Shown here: piece after piece, positions 35,218-43,214 of the stretch
Layout of the letters: each line of letters starts with the position of its first letter
Numbering within the stretch: position 1 is the stretch's first letter
Assembly (NCBI RefSeq): GCF_030538695.1
Contig: NZ_JAUNTN010000003.1
Coordinates: 100,774-164,773, forward strand
From: Paracoccus sp. (in: a-proteobacteria)
GTDB taxonomy: Bacteria; Pseudomonadota; Alphaproteobacteria; Rhodobacterales; Rhodobacteraceae
Direction of reading: 5' to 3'
DNA: 64,000 nt
Made by a program: the position numbers and the translations under genes
The notes under the pieces: generated by a model
What the model was told of the DNA's origin: nothing
Databases searched by the model: none
The model's input: only the letters and a program-made list of their open reading frames with translations

Positions 35218-35982
35218 CTAGCGAAACACCGGCTGGCGCTTTTCAAGGAAAGCGTTCAGCCCCTCGGCCGCGTCGGGCGTGGTCTGGACAAGTGCGGCGG
35301 CAAGGCTTTCGGTGAACAGCCCGTCGGCGTGGCTCATATCCGCGATGCGGGGCAGGGCCTGCGTGATGAAGTAATTCGACATCGGTGCATTTTCCGCAAT
35401 CGTCGCGGCAAGCTTGCGGGCCAGCGGCAGGGCCTCACCCTCAGCCACGGCGTAATGGCACAGGCCAAGGCGCAGCCCCTCATCCGCACTGTATTTGCGC
35501 CCGGTCAGCATCATTTCCACCATGCGGTCAGCGCCAAGGATGCGCGTCACACGGGCTGCGGCTCCACCGCCGACAAAGATGCCGCGCCGCCCCTCGGGCA
35601 GTTGGAAAATGACCGAGGGTTCGGCGATCCGCACATGGGTCGCGGTGGCCAGCTCCATCCCGCCACCGATCACCGCGCCGGTCATGGCGGAGACCGTGAT
35701 GCGCCCGCCCGACTGGATCATATCCATAACCCGGTGCCAGTTGCGGGAATGGTAAACGCCCTCCTCGGCGCTGCGGCTGACATGTTCGGACAGGTCCAGC
35801 CCCGAACAGAAATGCCCGCCGCGCCCGTGCAGGATCACCACCCGCACGTCAGCGGGCAGGCTGGCATAGAACGCCTCGATCTCGGCCATCAACCCGTCGG
35901 ACATGGCGTTACGCTTGTCCTCGCGGATCAGTTCCAGTTCAGCGATGCGGCCGTCGATCCGGCCCTCGGTATAGCTGCCCAT
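35218..35982 (-). CDS. Enoyl-CoA hydratase/crotonase, hydroxycinnamoyl-CoA hydratase candidate
   Basis: 254 residues. The oxyanion-hole segments GRGGHFCSGLDLSEH and MTGAVIGGGMELATA and both usual catalytic glutamates (GGGMEL and LPEGRRGIF) are present. It could hydrate feruloyl-CoA to the 3-hydroxyacyl-CoA. An alternative is the hydratase/aldolase that makes vanillin directly; against it, the operon has a dehydrogenase and a hydrolase for the non-aldolase route and no vanillin dehydrogenase. It lies 11 bases downstream of the SDR gene. Confidence 0.82.
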   Translation of the reverse strand: MGSYTEGRIDGRIAELELIREDKRNAMSDGLMAEIEAFYASLPADVRVVILHGRGGHFCSGLDLSEHVSRSAEEGVYHSRNWHRVMDMIQSGGRITVSAMTGAVIGGGMELATATHVRIAEPSVIFQLPEGRRGIFVGGGAAARVTRILGADRMVEMMLTGRKYSADEGLRLGLCHYAVAEGEALPLARKLAATIAENAPMSNYFITQALPRIADMSHADGLFTESLAAALVQTTPDAAEGLNAFLEKRQPVFR

Positions 35983-35993
35983 GTCGTTCTTCC

Positions 35994-36761
35994 TTATTTC
36001 GGGGCCAGCCGGACGGCGCTGTCGATGCGGATGACTTCGCCGTTCAGGATGGGGTTTTCGATGATCTGCTGAACCAGCATGGCAAATTCGTCAGGCCGCC
36101 CCATGCGTGAGGGGAAGGGCAGGCCGGCTTCGAGGCTCGCCTTGATCTCGGGCGGCAGGCCCGCGCTCATCGCGGTTTCAAACAGGCCCGGTGCAATAGC
36201 CATGACGCGGATGCCGAAGCGGGCGAGTTCCCGCGCGGCGGGCAGGGTCAGCGAGGCGACGCCGCCTTTTGACGCGGCATAGGCCGCCTGCCCGATCTGG
36301 CCGTCCTGATAAGCCACGGAGGCGGTGTTGATGATAACCCCGCGCGCGCCGTCGGCGTCCAGTGGCGCGGCCACGGCCATGGCGCGGGCGGCGGTGGAGA
36401 GGACCGTATAGGTGCCGATCAGATTCACGCGGATCGTGCGGTCGAACGCATCCAGCGACAGGGTGCCATCGCGCGGCAGGATGCGGGCGGCGGTGCCGAT
36501 GCCTGCGCAACTGACCACGATGCGCGGGGGTGCGCCCCATTCGGCGCTGACGCGGTCAAATGCGGCCTGCACCTGCGCCGCATCCGCCACATCCGCCGCC
36601 AGAGCCAGCCCGCCGATGCTATCCGCCACCGCGCGGGCGGCATCCTCGCTGCGGTCGAGAGCCGCGACGCGAGCGCCCGCGCGGGCCAGCCGCCGCGCCG
36701 TGGCTTCGCCAAGCCCGCTGCCCGCGCCGGTCACAAGAGCGATGGTTTCATTGATATTCAT
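35994..36761 (-). CDS. SDR family 3-hydroxyacyl-CoA dehydrogenase
   Basis: 255 residues, classical short-chain dehydrogenase. TGAGSGLGEA (11-20) binds NAD, the ALDRSE acidic end of beta 2 favours NAD over NADP, and the YAASKGG motif (about 162-168) holds the catalytic Tyr and Lys. The C-terminus (SRMGRPDEFAMLVQQIIENPILNGEVIRIDSAVRL) resembles the human HSD10/type II hydroxyacyl-CoA dehydrogenase group. It would oxidise the beta-hydroxyacyl-CoA made by the adjacent hydratase. It sits between the TRAP permease and the hydratase in one minus-strand operon. Confidence 0.85.
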   Translation of the reverse strand: MNINETIALVTGAGSGLGEATARRLARAGARVAALDRSEDAARAVADSIGGLALAADVADAAQVQAAFDRVSAEWGAPPRIVVSCAGIGTAARILPRDGTLSLDAFDRTIRVNLIGTYTVLSTAARAMAVAAPLDADGARGVIINTASVAYQDGQIGQAAYAASKGGVASLTLPAARELARFGIRVMAIAPGLFETAMSAGLPPEIKASLEAGLPFPSRMGRPDEFAMLVQQIIENPILNGEVIRIDSAVRLAPK

Positions 36762-36769
36762 GGCTCACC

Positions 36770-38050
36770 TCAGAAAAAACTGCGGGTCAGCAGCATCACC
36801 GCGACCAGTGCCAGATCGGCGATCAGGAAGGGGATGATCCCCGCGAAAACCTGCTCCAGCCGCACATAATCTCGTGCGACGGAATGGATGACAAAGACGT
36901 TCAGGCCCACGGGGGGCGTAATCATCCCGATCTCCAACAGCTTGGCGACCAGCAGGCCGAACCAGATCACATCGACCCCATGCGCCTGCACCAAAGGCAG
37001 GAACAGCGGCAGGGTCAGAAGCAGCGCCCCGATAGGTTCCAGAAACATGCCAAGCGCCAGATAGATCAGCGTAATCAGTAACAGCAGGGTCAGCGTGTTC
37101 AGGCCCAGCCCTTCGACGAACTGGCCGATCTCGGCGGACAGGCCCGACATGGCGACCAGTCGCGTGAACAGGTTCGCGCCCACCGCGATGATGAACAGCC
37201 CGCCCGAGGACAGCAGCGTATCGACAAGGCTGTCGTGGAACCCGGCCCAGCTCAGCGACCGCCGCACCAGCCCGATCAGCAGGGCGACAAACGCGCCGAA
37301 CGCCCCGGCTTCGGTTGCGGTCAGGAAACCGCTGAACAGCCCGCCCAGCACCGCGATAATCAGCACCAGAACCGGCCAGATTTCCAGCGTCTTGGCCCAG
37401 CGGTCACCCATCGTATAGGCCGGCGCGCGCGGCAGCCGCTCGGGGTAGAGCGCCCAGACCGCCAGCACCGCAAGGATGTAGAACGCCAGCGAAGCCAGCC
37501 CCAAAATCAGCCCGCCCATGAACAGTGCGTTGATCGAGCTGTTCGACTGGATCCCGAACAGGATCAGGATGATCGAGGGCGGGATCAGCGCGCCGATGGT
37601 GCCGCCCGCCGCCACCGCGCCGGTGGCGATGCGCAAATCATAGCCCTGCCGCGCCATTTCCGGCACCGCGATCCGCCCGATGGCCGCCGAACAGGCGACA
37701 GATGAGCCCGACACAGCCGCAAAGCCAGACGCCCCCGCGAGCGAGGCAATCGCCAGCCCGCCCGGCATCCAGCCCCACCAGACCCGCGCGGCCTCAAACA
37801 GCCCGCGCGTGAGGCCCGAGTGATAGGCGATGTAGCCCATCAGCAGGAACATGGGGATCGAACTCAGCGTCCAGCTTGCCGATGAGGAATAGGGCACCGT
37901 GGTCAGCATCGACATGGCCGGGCGCTGGCCCGCAATCATCCAGATGCCGACGAAAGACACCGCAATCAGGCTGACGCCAATCGGCACCCGTAGCGCGATC
38001 AGGAACAACAGTGCGGCGACGGCCATCAGACCAATGCTAAACGGGTCCAT
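36770..38050 (-). CDS. TRAP transporter large permease (DctM family), hydroxycinnamate cluster
   Basis: 426 residues with about 12 helices. SSIPMFLLMGYIAYHSGLTRGLFEAARVW, SGSSVACSAAIGRIAVPEMARQGYD, GGTIGALIPPSIILILFGI and GMITPPVGLNVFVIHSVARD are standard DctM motifs. It begins in the stop of the small subunit gene and ends eight bases before the SDR gene. Together with the two following proteins it should import a hydroxycinnamate or related carboxylate, judged from the operon. Confidence 0.9.
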   Translation of the reverse strand: MDPFSIGLMAVAALLFLIALRVPIGVSLIAVSFVGIWMIAGQRPAMSMLTTVPYSSSASWTLSSIPMFLLMGYIAYHSGLTRGLFEAARVWWGWMPGGLAIASLAGASGFAAVSGSSVACSAAIGRIAVPEMARQGYDLRIATGAVAAGGTIGALIPPSIILILFGIQSNSSINALFMGGLILGLASLAFYILAVLAVWALYPERLPRAPAYTMGDRWAKTLEIWPVLVLIIAVLGGLFSGFLTATEAGAFGAFVALLIGLVRRSLSWAGFHDSLVDTLLSSGGLFIIAVGANLFTRLVAMSGLSAEIGQFVEGLGLNTLTLLLLITLIYLALGMFLEPIGALLLTLPLFLPLVQAHGVDVIWFGLLVAKLLEIGMITPPVGLNVFVIHSVARDYVRLEQVFAGIIPFLIADLALVAVMLLTRSFF

Positions 38051-38589
38051 CAGCGCACCTCGATCACGTTATGCTGGACATCCTCGACGGGCTTGTTGTC
38101 CTCGTCGTCAAACCGTCCGGTCAGGATTTCAATGATCCGCAGCACCAGAACCAGCGCCATCAGCGCAAAGGAAACCGGCAGGATCCAATAGCTTGGCCAT
38201 GTCGGAAAGCGCATCGTGCCGGCATCGACATAGGCCCCGCGCGCGGTCTGTTTCATCGCCTCGTCAAACGACCCTTTGGTCAGCAGGCAGAACACCACCA
38301 GCGCCAGCACAAAGCCGAACAGGAACACGATCTTGCGCGGCAGGCCATGCAGGCGTTGGGTAAAGATCGTCGCCTCGATATGGCGGCGGTGAACCTCGGT
38401 CATCGCCAGCGGCAAAAAGCTGACCGCGACCATGTAATATTTTCCGACCAGATCGGCGGTGGCGGGGAACCCGGCGCCCAGAACCTTGCGCGAGATCACA
38501 TCAACGACGACCTGCAACATCATCGCCATCAGGACGAACGATCCCAGCACGATGCTCGCACGCGAGATCGTGGTTTCGATTGCCTTCAT
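38050..38589 (-). CDS. TRAP transporter small permease (DctQ family)
   Basis: 179 residues, four helices (about 12-32, 46-68, 85-107, 135-157). VVDVISRKVLGAGFPATADLVGKYYMV is typical of the family. It overlaps the large permease gene by one base of stop/start. The C-terminus is hydrophilic (DDEDNKPVEDVQ). It is structurally required for the TRAP complex and has no substrate role on its own. Confidence 0.88.
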   Translation of the reverse strand: MKAIETTISRASIVLGSFVLMAMMLQVVVDVISRKVLGAGFPATADLVGKYYMVAVSFLPLAMTEVHRRHIEATIFTQRLHGLPRKIVFLFGFVLALVVFCLLTKGSFDEAMKQTARGAYVDAGTMRFPTWPSYWILPVSFALMALVLVLRIIEILTGRFDDEDNKPVEDVQHNVIEVR

Positions 38590-38647
38590 CTGCGCCTCCC
38601 TCTACGCAGGTTTTGGGACGGGCCGCGACGGGCGCGGCCCGGTGGCG

Positions 38648-39748
38648 TCATTGGCCGTAGGTGGCAAGGTCCAGCTTGGCGAAGATTTCGTCGTAACGAA
38701 GCTGGCCGATCTGCTCGGGCGTCATGCCGGGCTGGATCAGCCCTTCCCATTTCTCGATCAGCGCCTTGTAGCGGTCCACCTTGGCCTGCGCGTCGGTCAC
38801 GCCCCGGCTTTCCAGCGTGGCGGCGACATTGGCCAGATATTCGGCGTTGAACTGTTCCTGCGCCGTTTTCAGGGTCTCGTCCGCAGGGATGAACTCCAGC
38901 CCTGCAACCTCACGCGCGGCTTCGGCGTCGCGCATAAAGGCCGCCAGCCCTTTGGCAATGCCGTATTGCGTTGCGCGGGCCAGCGCCTGCCGGTCCTCCG
39001 CCGACATCCGGTCCCACAACATCGCGCTGACGCCGCCGGGGGCCGAGCTGTTGAACATACCCTGCTCGACCTCGGTCACATATTTCACCACATCGCCAAG
39101 GCGGTTGGCGATGATCTCATGGGTGCCGCTGAAGGTGCCGTCGATAACCCCCTGCGACAGCGATTCGAACAGCTCGGACGAGGGCATCTGCACCGCGACC
39201 CCGCCCATTTTCTCGACAAAAGCCGCGTAAAGCGGTGCGCCGGTGCGGATGCGGGTGCCGCGCATATCGGCGGCGCTGCGGATCGGTTTGGTGGTCAGCA
39301 GGTTGTAAACCGGCGTTGCGTCAGACCCCAGATACACCTGGCCGTTGCGGGCAAATTCGGCCTGACATTCGGTGCAGGTGGCGACATATTCCGTCACCGC
39401 AGACGAGGAAACCGCGTTGGATGAACCCAGAAACGCCAGCTCAGCGGGCAGGGCGGCCTCGGGGTAATCGGCCGGGAAATAAGGCAGCAGCAGCGTCCCC
39501 ATCTCGGTCACGCCATCGCGCAGGCCCGCGCTCATTTCGTTGGGCGCGACAAGGCCCGATGGCGTGTCGTTCAAATCCCACGCGCCGCCGGTGAACTCGG
39601 ACAGGCGGGCGTTGATTTCGGGGTAAATATCGGTCGCCAGCACATGCGCCGGACCAAAGCCCGAGGTCGCGCGGATCGTGTCGGCCCATGCGCCTCCGGC
39701 CATCAGCATGGCGATGGTGGCGGCGGTCAATGTCAGTCTTGCCTTCAT
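38648..39748 (-). CDS. TRAP transporter substrate-binding protein (DctP family)
   Basis: 366 residues with a signal peptide (MKARLTLTAATIAMLMAGGAWA). IRSAADMRGTRIRTGAPLYAAFVEKMGG carries the conserved arginine of the carboxylate-binding pocket (about 165). A CTEC motif near residue 125 is unusual and could form a disulfide. It differs clearly from the pca-linked DctP and leads the hydroxycinnamate operon, immediately after the MarR gene, so it probably binds hydroxycinnamate or phenylpropanoate. Confidence 0.88.
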   Translation of the reverse strand: MKARLTLTAATIAMLMAGGAWADTIRATSGFGPAHVLATDIYPEINARLSEFTGGAWDLNDTPSGLVAPNEMSAGLRDGVTEMGTLLLPYFPADYPEAALPAELAFLGSSNAVSSSAVTEYVATCTECQAEFARNGQVYLGSDATPVYNLLTTKPIRSAADMRGTRIRTGAPLYAAFVEKMGGVAVQMPSSELFESLSQGVIDGTFSGTHEIIANRLGDVVKYVTEVEQGMFNSSAPGGVSAMLWDRMSAEDRQALARATQYGIAKGLAAFMRDAEAAREVAGLEFIPADETLKTAQEQFNAEYLANVAATLESRGVTDAQAKVDRYKALIEKWEGLIQPGMTPEQIGQLRYDEIFAKLDLATYGQ

Positions 39749-39794
39749 GGTGTTTCCCTCCCTTGGAACGCGAACCTCCCCGTTCGCGTCTGTG

Positions 39795-40256
39795 TCACGC
39801 CCCTGTTCGCAGCTTGCCGAGCAGGCGCAATAATTCGGTTTTCTCCGCCGCCGTCAGTGCGGCGGCGGTATCTTCGGCGGCGGCGGTATCTTCGGCGGCC
39901 TTGTCGCGCATCCGGCGGCCGCGCAGTGTTGCCGTCAGCGCAAAGCGACGGCGGTCGGTTTTGGACCGGGTGCGGGTAATAAGCTGGCGGGTTTCCAGAT
40001 CGTCCAGAATCACCACGATGTTGGACCGCTCCATCTGCAAGGCATCAGCGATCTGCGAGGGGGCAATGCCGGGGTTGTCCACGATCACCGACAGCGCCGT
40101 CATCGACACCACCCGCAGATCATACGGTGCCAGCGCGTCCTGCGCGGCGGCCCGCACGACCAGATAGCTGCGCTTGAGGTTATAGCCCAACAGCCCGCCG
40201 ATCACGCTGTCGTTCAGCGTCTGGGTCTGATCCTGTTGTTCGGCGGCATCGGTCAT
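39795..40256 (-). CDS. MarR family transcriptional regulator of the hydroxycinnamate cluster
   Basis: 153 residues. The winged helix spans about 45-115: ALSVIVDNPGIAPSQIADAL, recognition helix MERSNIVVILDDLE, wing TRTRSKTDRRRFALT. In other bacteria CouR/FerR-type MarR proteins repress hydroxycinnamate genes and are released by the aryl-CoA; the position at the head of this operon implies the same. The ATG at 40256 (AGAGGGG upstream) is preferred over an earlier frame extension. The stretch AAEDTAAAEDTAA comes from an 18-bp tandem duplication. A perfect palindrome lies 37 bases upstream. Confidence 0.85.
   Translation of the reverse strand: MTDAAEQQDQTQTLNDSVIGGLLGYNLKRSYLVVRAAAQDALAPYDLRVVSMTALSVIVDNPGIAPSQIADALQMERSNIVVILDDLETRQLITRTRSKTDRRRFALTATLRGRRMRDKAAEDTAAAEDTAAALTAAEKTELLRLLGKLRTGA
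39859..39899. repeat. 18-bp in-frame tandem repeat inside the MarR gene
   Basis: The unit GCGGCGGCGGTATCTTCG is present 2.3 times (39859-39876, 39877-39894, partial 39895-39899), adding six residues of an AAEDTA type in the C-terminal helical linker. The frame is unaffected; copy number may vary between strains. Confidence 0.8.
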
Positions 40257-40289
40257 GCGAATCCCCTCTCTGCCAGAATGGTTGCATGA

Positions 40290-40315
40290 TATAATAGTTA
40301 TGGTCAATAACTATT
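40290..40315. promoter_or_regulatory. MarR operator overlapping a TATAAT box between the divergent regulators
   Basis: AATAGTTA-N7-TAACTATT (40293-40315) is a perfect inverted repeat in the intergenic region between the MarR gene (minus, start 40256) and the GntR gene (plus, start 40389). A consensus TATAAT on the plus strand (40290-40295) runs into its left arm, so binding would block transcription. No good -35 is seen 16-18 bases upstream on the plus strand. Confidence 0.65.
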
Positions 40316-40388
40316 TTCGAAGTACATTTCGGTCACGAAGATGTCATAAAATGCTTGCAAAGCGGCTGTGAACCACTAGCCTGAACCA

Positions 40389-41144
40389 ATGGAAAGTGGT
40401 TCGAATCTGACAGGGGGCAGTACTGCCGATCTGCCGCAAAGCTCGGCGCGGGCGTTGGATCAGATCCGCGCCATTCTGGGCGATGTGGCCTGCAAGGATT
40501 CCGGTCGCCTGCCGACCGAGCGTGAATTGGCCGAGCGTCTGGGCAAGGGTCGCCGCGCCATCCGCCGTGCGCTGGAGGTGCTGGAGGCCGAGGGGCTGAT
40601 CTGGCGCAAGCACGGGTCCGGCACCTATATCGGCCCCCGGCCAGCTTTGCCGCCCGCATCCCGGCCATTGGCGCAGTCCTTGCCCGCCAGCCCGGCCAGC
40701 CTGATGCATATGATCGAGGCGCGGCTGGCGCTGGAACCGGGTCTTGCCCGGTTGGCCGCGCTGCGCCACGCGCCGGAACAGATGCGGCGGATGCGGACCT
40801 ATGCCGACCGGATTGCCTCTGCCGAGGATATTGACGGGGCCGACCTCTGGGACAGCGCCCTGCATCGCGAAATCGCGGGGACCACAGGAAATCCGATTCT
40901 GCTGGCGCTGTTCGATCAGATCAACGGTTGGCGCTATGACGAAGGGATGCGTCGCATCCGCCTGCGCGCCCGCCGCCATGCCGGGACCATCAGTCCGGTG
41001 ATCGACGAACATCGCATCCTGCTGGATGCCATCGCTTCGGGTGAGGGCAATGCCGCCGCCACCGCCATGCGCAGCCATCTGACCAGCTTGCAGCAGGTTT
41101 TCCTGCGCTACGCGACCGAGGAGACGACCGGCCATGACATCTGA
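40389..41144 (+). CDS. GntR family regulator, FCD (FadR-like) subgroup
   Basis: 251 residues. The winged helix lies at about 36-84 (RLPTERELAERLGKGRRAIRRALEVLEAEGLI). The all-helical FCD domain follows, with the His residues of the metal/ligand site in DSALHREIAG, DEHRILLDAI and MRSHLTSLQQ. FCD regulators sense small carboxylic acids, often with bound zinc. It overlaps the following ABC ATPase gene by 11 bases, so it is probably autoregulated and controls the first peptide-type ABC operon. The ligand is unknown; a gamma-glutamyl compound is a guess from the operon content. Confidence 0.87.
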   Translation: MESGSNLTGGSTADLPQSSARALDQIRAILGDVACKDSGRLPTERELAERLGKGRRAIRRALEVLEAEGLIWRKHGSGTYIGPRPALPPASRPLAQSLPASPASLMHMIEARLALEPGLARLAALRHAPEQMRRMRTYADRIASAEDIDGADLWDSALHREIAGTTGNPILLALFDQINGWRYDEGMRRIRLRARRHAGTISPVIDEHRILLDAIASGEGNAAATAMRSHLTSLQQVFLRYATEETTGHDI

Positions 41145-42138
41145 TACGCCCGTGCTGGAAGTGCGCGACCTGTCCATCCGCTTTCGCGGACAGCCCATTG
41201 ACCTGATCGACCGGGTGAATCTGTCGATCATGCCGGGACAAACGCTGGCGGTGGTGGGCGAATCGGGCTGCGGCAAATCCGTGACCTCGCTGGCGGCCAT
41301 GGGGCTGCTGCCGAAACGCGCCGCGACGATCACCGGCGGGCAGGTCTTGTTCAACGGCTCTGACCTGCTGACCAAATCCCCGCGCCAGATCGAGGCATTG
41401 CGCGGCAACCAGATGGCGATGATCTTTCAGGAGCCGATGACCAGCCTGAACCCGGTCTTCACCGTCGGCGATCAGGTGGCCGAGGCCGTGCGCCGCCACC
41501 GCAAATGCTCGAAAGCCGAGGCCCGCGACCGCGCGTTGGAGATGTTCCGCCGGGTGCGGATGCCTGCGGCAGAAAAGCGGCTGGACGATTACCCGCACCA
41601 GCTTTCGGGCGGGATGCGCCAGCGGGTGATGATTGCCATGGCGCTGGCCAATGATCCGGCGTTGCTGATCGCGGACGAACCCACGACTGCGCTGGATGTG
41701 ACGATTCAGGCGCAGATCCTGGACCTGATGCGCGAATTACAGGCCGAAAGCGGCACGGCGCTGATGATGATTACGCATGACCTTGGTGTGGTTGCGGAAA
41801 TCGCGGATCATGTGGCGGTGATGTATGCGGGCCGCGTGGTCGAATCCGGTCCCGCCGCCCGGATATTCGGTGAGCCGCAGCACCCTTATACCCTTGGCCT
41901 GATGGGTTCGATGCCGGCGCTTGGCGGGCGGGGGCAGCGCGGTGCGCGGCTGATGACCATTCCTGGCGCGGTCCCGGTGCCAGAGGCGATGCCGCCCGGC
42001 TGCCGCTTTGCCAGCCGCTGCCCCTTTGTCATGGACGCCTGCAATGCGGCCCGGCCTGATATGGCGGGTGACGGGGTTAATCACAACTGGGCCTGCATCC
42101 GCGCGCCGCTGGAACAGCACATCAAGGGGGCCGCATGA
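41134..42138 (+). CDS. Oligopeptide ABC transporter ATPase (DppD-like), system 1
   Basis: 334 residues. Walker [12 protein letters not shown] near residue 44, the Q-loop [14 protein letters not shown], signature [14 protein letters not shown] near 155, and Walker [15 protein letters not shown] near 175 are intact. The C-terminal oligopeptide-transporter extension with four cysteines (about 288-325) is typical and may hold an iron-sulfur cluster as in DppD relatives. It pairs with the next ATPase, which carries a frameshift. Start overlaps the GntR gene end. Confidence 0.92.
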   Translation: MTSDTPVLEVRDLSIRFRGQPIDLIDRVNLSIMPGQTLAVVGESGCGKSVTSLAAMGLLPKRAATITGGQVLFNGSDLLTKSPRQIEALRGNQMAMIFQEPMTSLNPVFTVGDQVAEAVRRHRKCSKAEARDRALEMFRRVRMPAAEKRLDDYPHQLSGGMRQRVMIAMALANDPALLIADEPTTALDVTIQAQILDLMRELQAESGTALMMITHDLGVVAEIADHVAVMYAGRVVESGPAARIFGEPQHPYTLGLMGSMPALGGRGQRGARLMTIPGAVPVPEAMPPGCRFASRCPFVMDACNAARPDMAGDGVNHNWACIRAPLEQHIKGAA

Positions 42139-43189
42139 GCGACGTGATCCTGACCGCCCGAGGCTTGGAAAAGCGCTTTGAAACGGGTGGCAGCCTGCTA
42201 TCCGCGCCGGTGATTATCCATGCAGTGAACGGCGTCGATCTGGACATACAACGGGGCGAGACCTTTGCCATTGTTGGTGAATCCGGCTGCGGGAAATCGA
42301 CGCTGGCGCGGCTTTTGCTGCGGCTGATCGACCCGTCGGCAGGGGAAATCACCTATGACGGGCGCGACCTGACCGCGCTGGCCCCGGCCGATATGCGGGC
42401 GCTGCGGTCGGAATTGCAGTTCATCTTTCAAGACCCGTTTTCCTCGCTGAACCCGCGTATGACGGTGGAAACCATCGTGGGCGAGCCGCTGATGGTTCAC
42501 AGCCGCCTGTCCCGCCGCGACGCCGGGCGCGGGTGCGCGAGTTGCTGACCAAGGTCGGGCTGCGCCCCGAACACGCCGACCGCTACCCGCATGAGTTCAG
42601 CGGCGGTCAGCGTCAGCGTATCTGCGTGGCCCGTGCGTTGGCTTCAGGGCCAAAGCTGCTGATCGGGGATGAACCCGTCTCGGCGCTGGACGTGTCGGTT
42701 CAGGCACAGATCGTGAACCTGCTGGAAGATCTCAAGGATGACTTCGGCCTGACCCTGATCGTCATTGCGCATGATCTGTCGGTGATCCGGCATATGGCTG
42801 ATCGGGTGGCGGTGATGTATCTGGGCGAAGTGGTCGAACTGGCCGCGACCGAAGATCTGTATAACAGCCCGCGCCACCCCTATACCCGTGCGCTTTTGTC
42901 CGCGATTCCGGTGCCGGTGCCGGGCGCGCGGCAAAAGACCACGCATCTGGGCGGTGATATTCCGTCGCCCGCGAACCCGCCCAAGGGCTGCAAGTTTCAT
43001 ACCCGCTGCCCCCATGCGACCGAAATCTGCGCCCGTGAACGCCCCAGCCTGACGGGCGAGCCGCATCAGACCGCCTGCCACCATTGGCAAGACCTGCCGC
43101 CGGTGGACAATGCGGCGCGGCTGGATGTGCCGCGCAGTGCGGTGGCCGAGGAACGCTTTGCGCTTTATCGTGCCGCCGTCGGAAATTGA
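42135..43189 (+). pseudogene. Oligopeptide ABC transporter ATPase (DppF-like), system 1, frameshifted
   Basis: Two reading frames cover one gene. The first (42135-42548) carries Walker [13 protein letters not shown] and the Q-loop [14 protein letters not shown], then derails after LSRRDAG and stops at 42548. The second (to 43189) resumes with [11 protein letters not shown], then signature [14 protein letters not shown] and Walker [15 protein letters not shown] and the C-terminal cysteine domain. Adding one C near 42521-42527 (CGACGCCGGGCG to CGACGCCCGGGCG) restores [10 protein letters not shown] and a protein of about 351 residues, the normal length. It is either a real one-base deletion or a sequence error in a C/G run. 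If real, the transporter lacks one ATPase half unless another DppF substitutes. Confidence 0.88.
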
Positions 43190-43214
43190 CTTTCACAACA
43201 GGGAGATAAAAGAA

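Noticed and set aside
42521-42548. Programmed ribosomal frameshift in the DppF-like gene
   Set aside because: There is no slippery heptamer or following structure typical of programmed shifting, and DppF genes are not known to use it. A simple one-base deletion explains the data.
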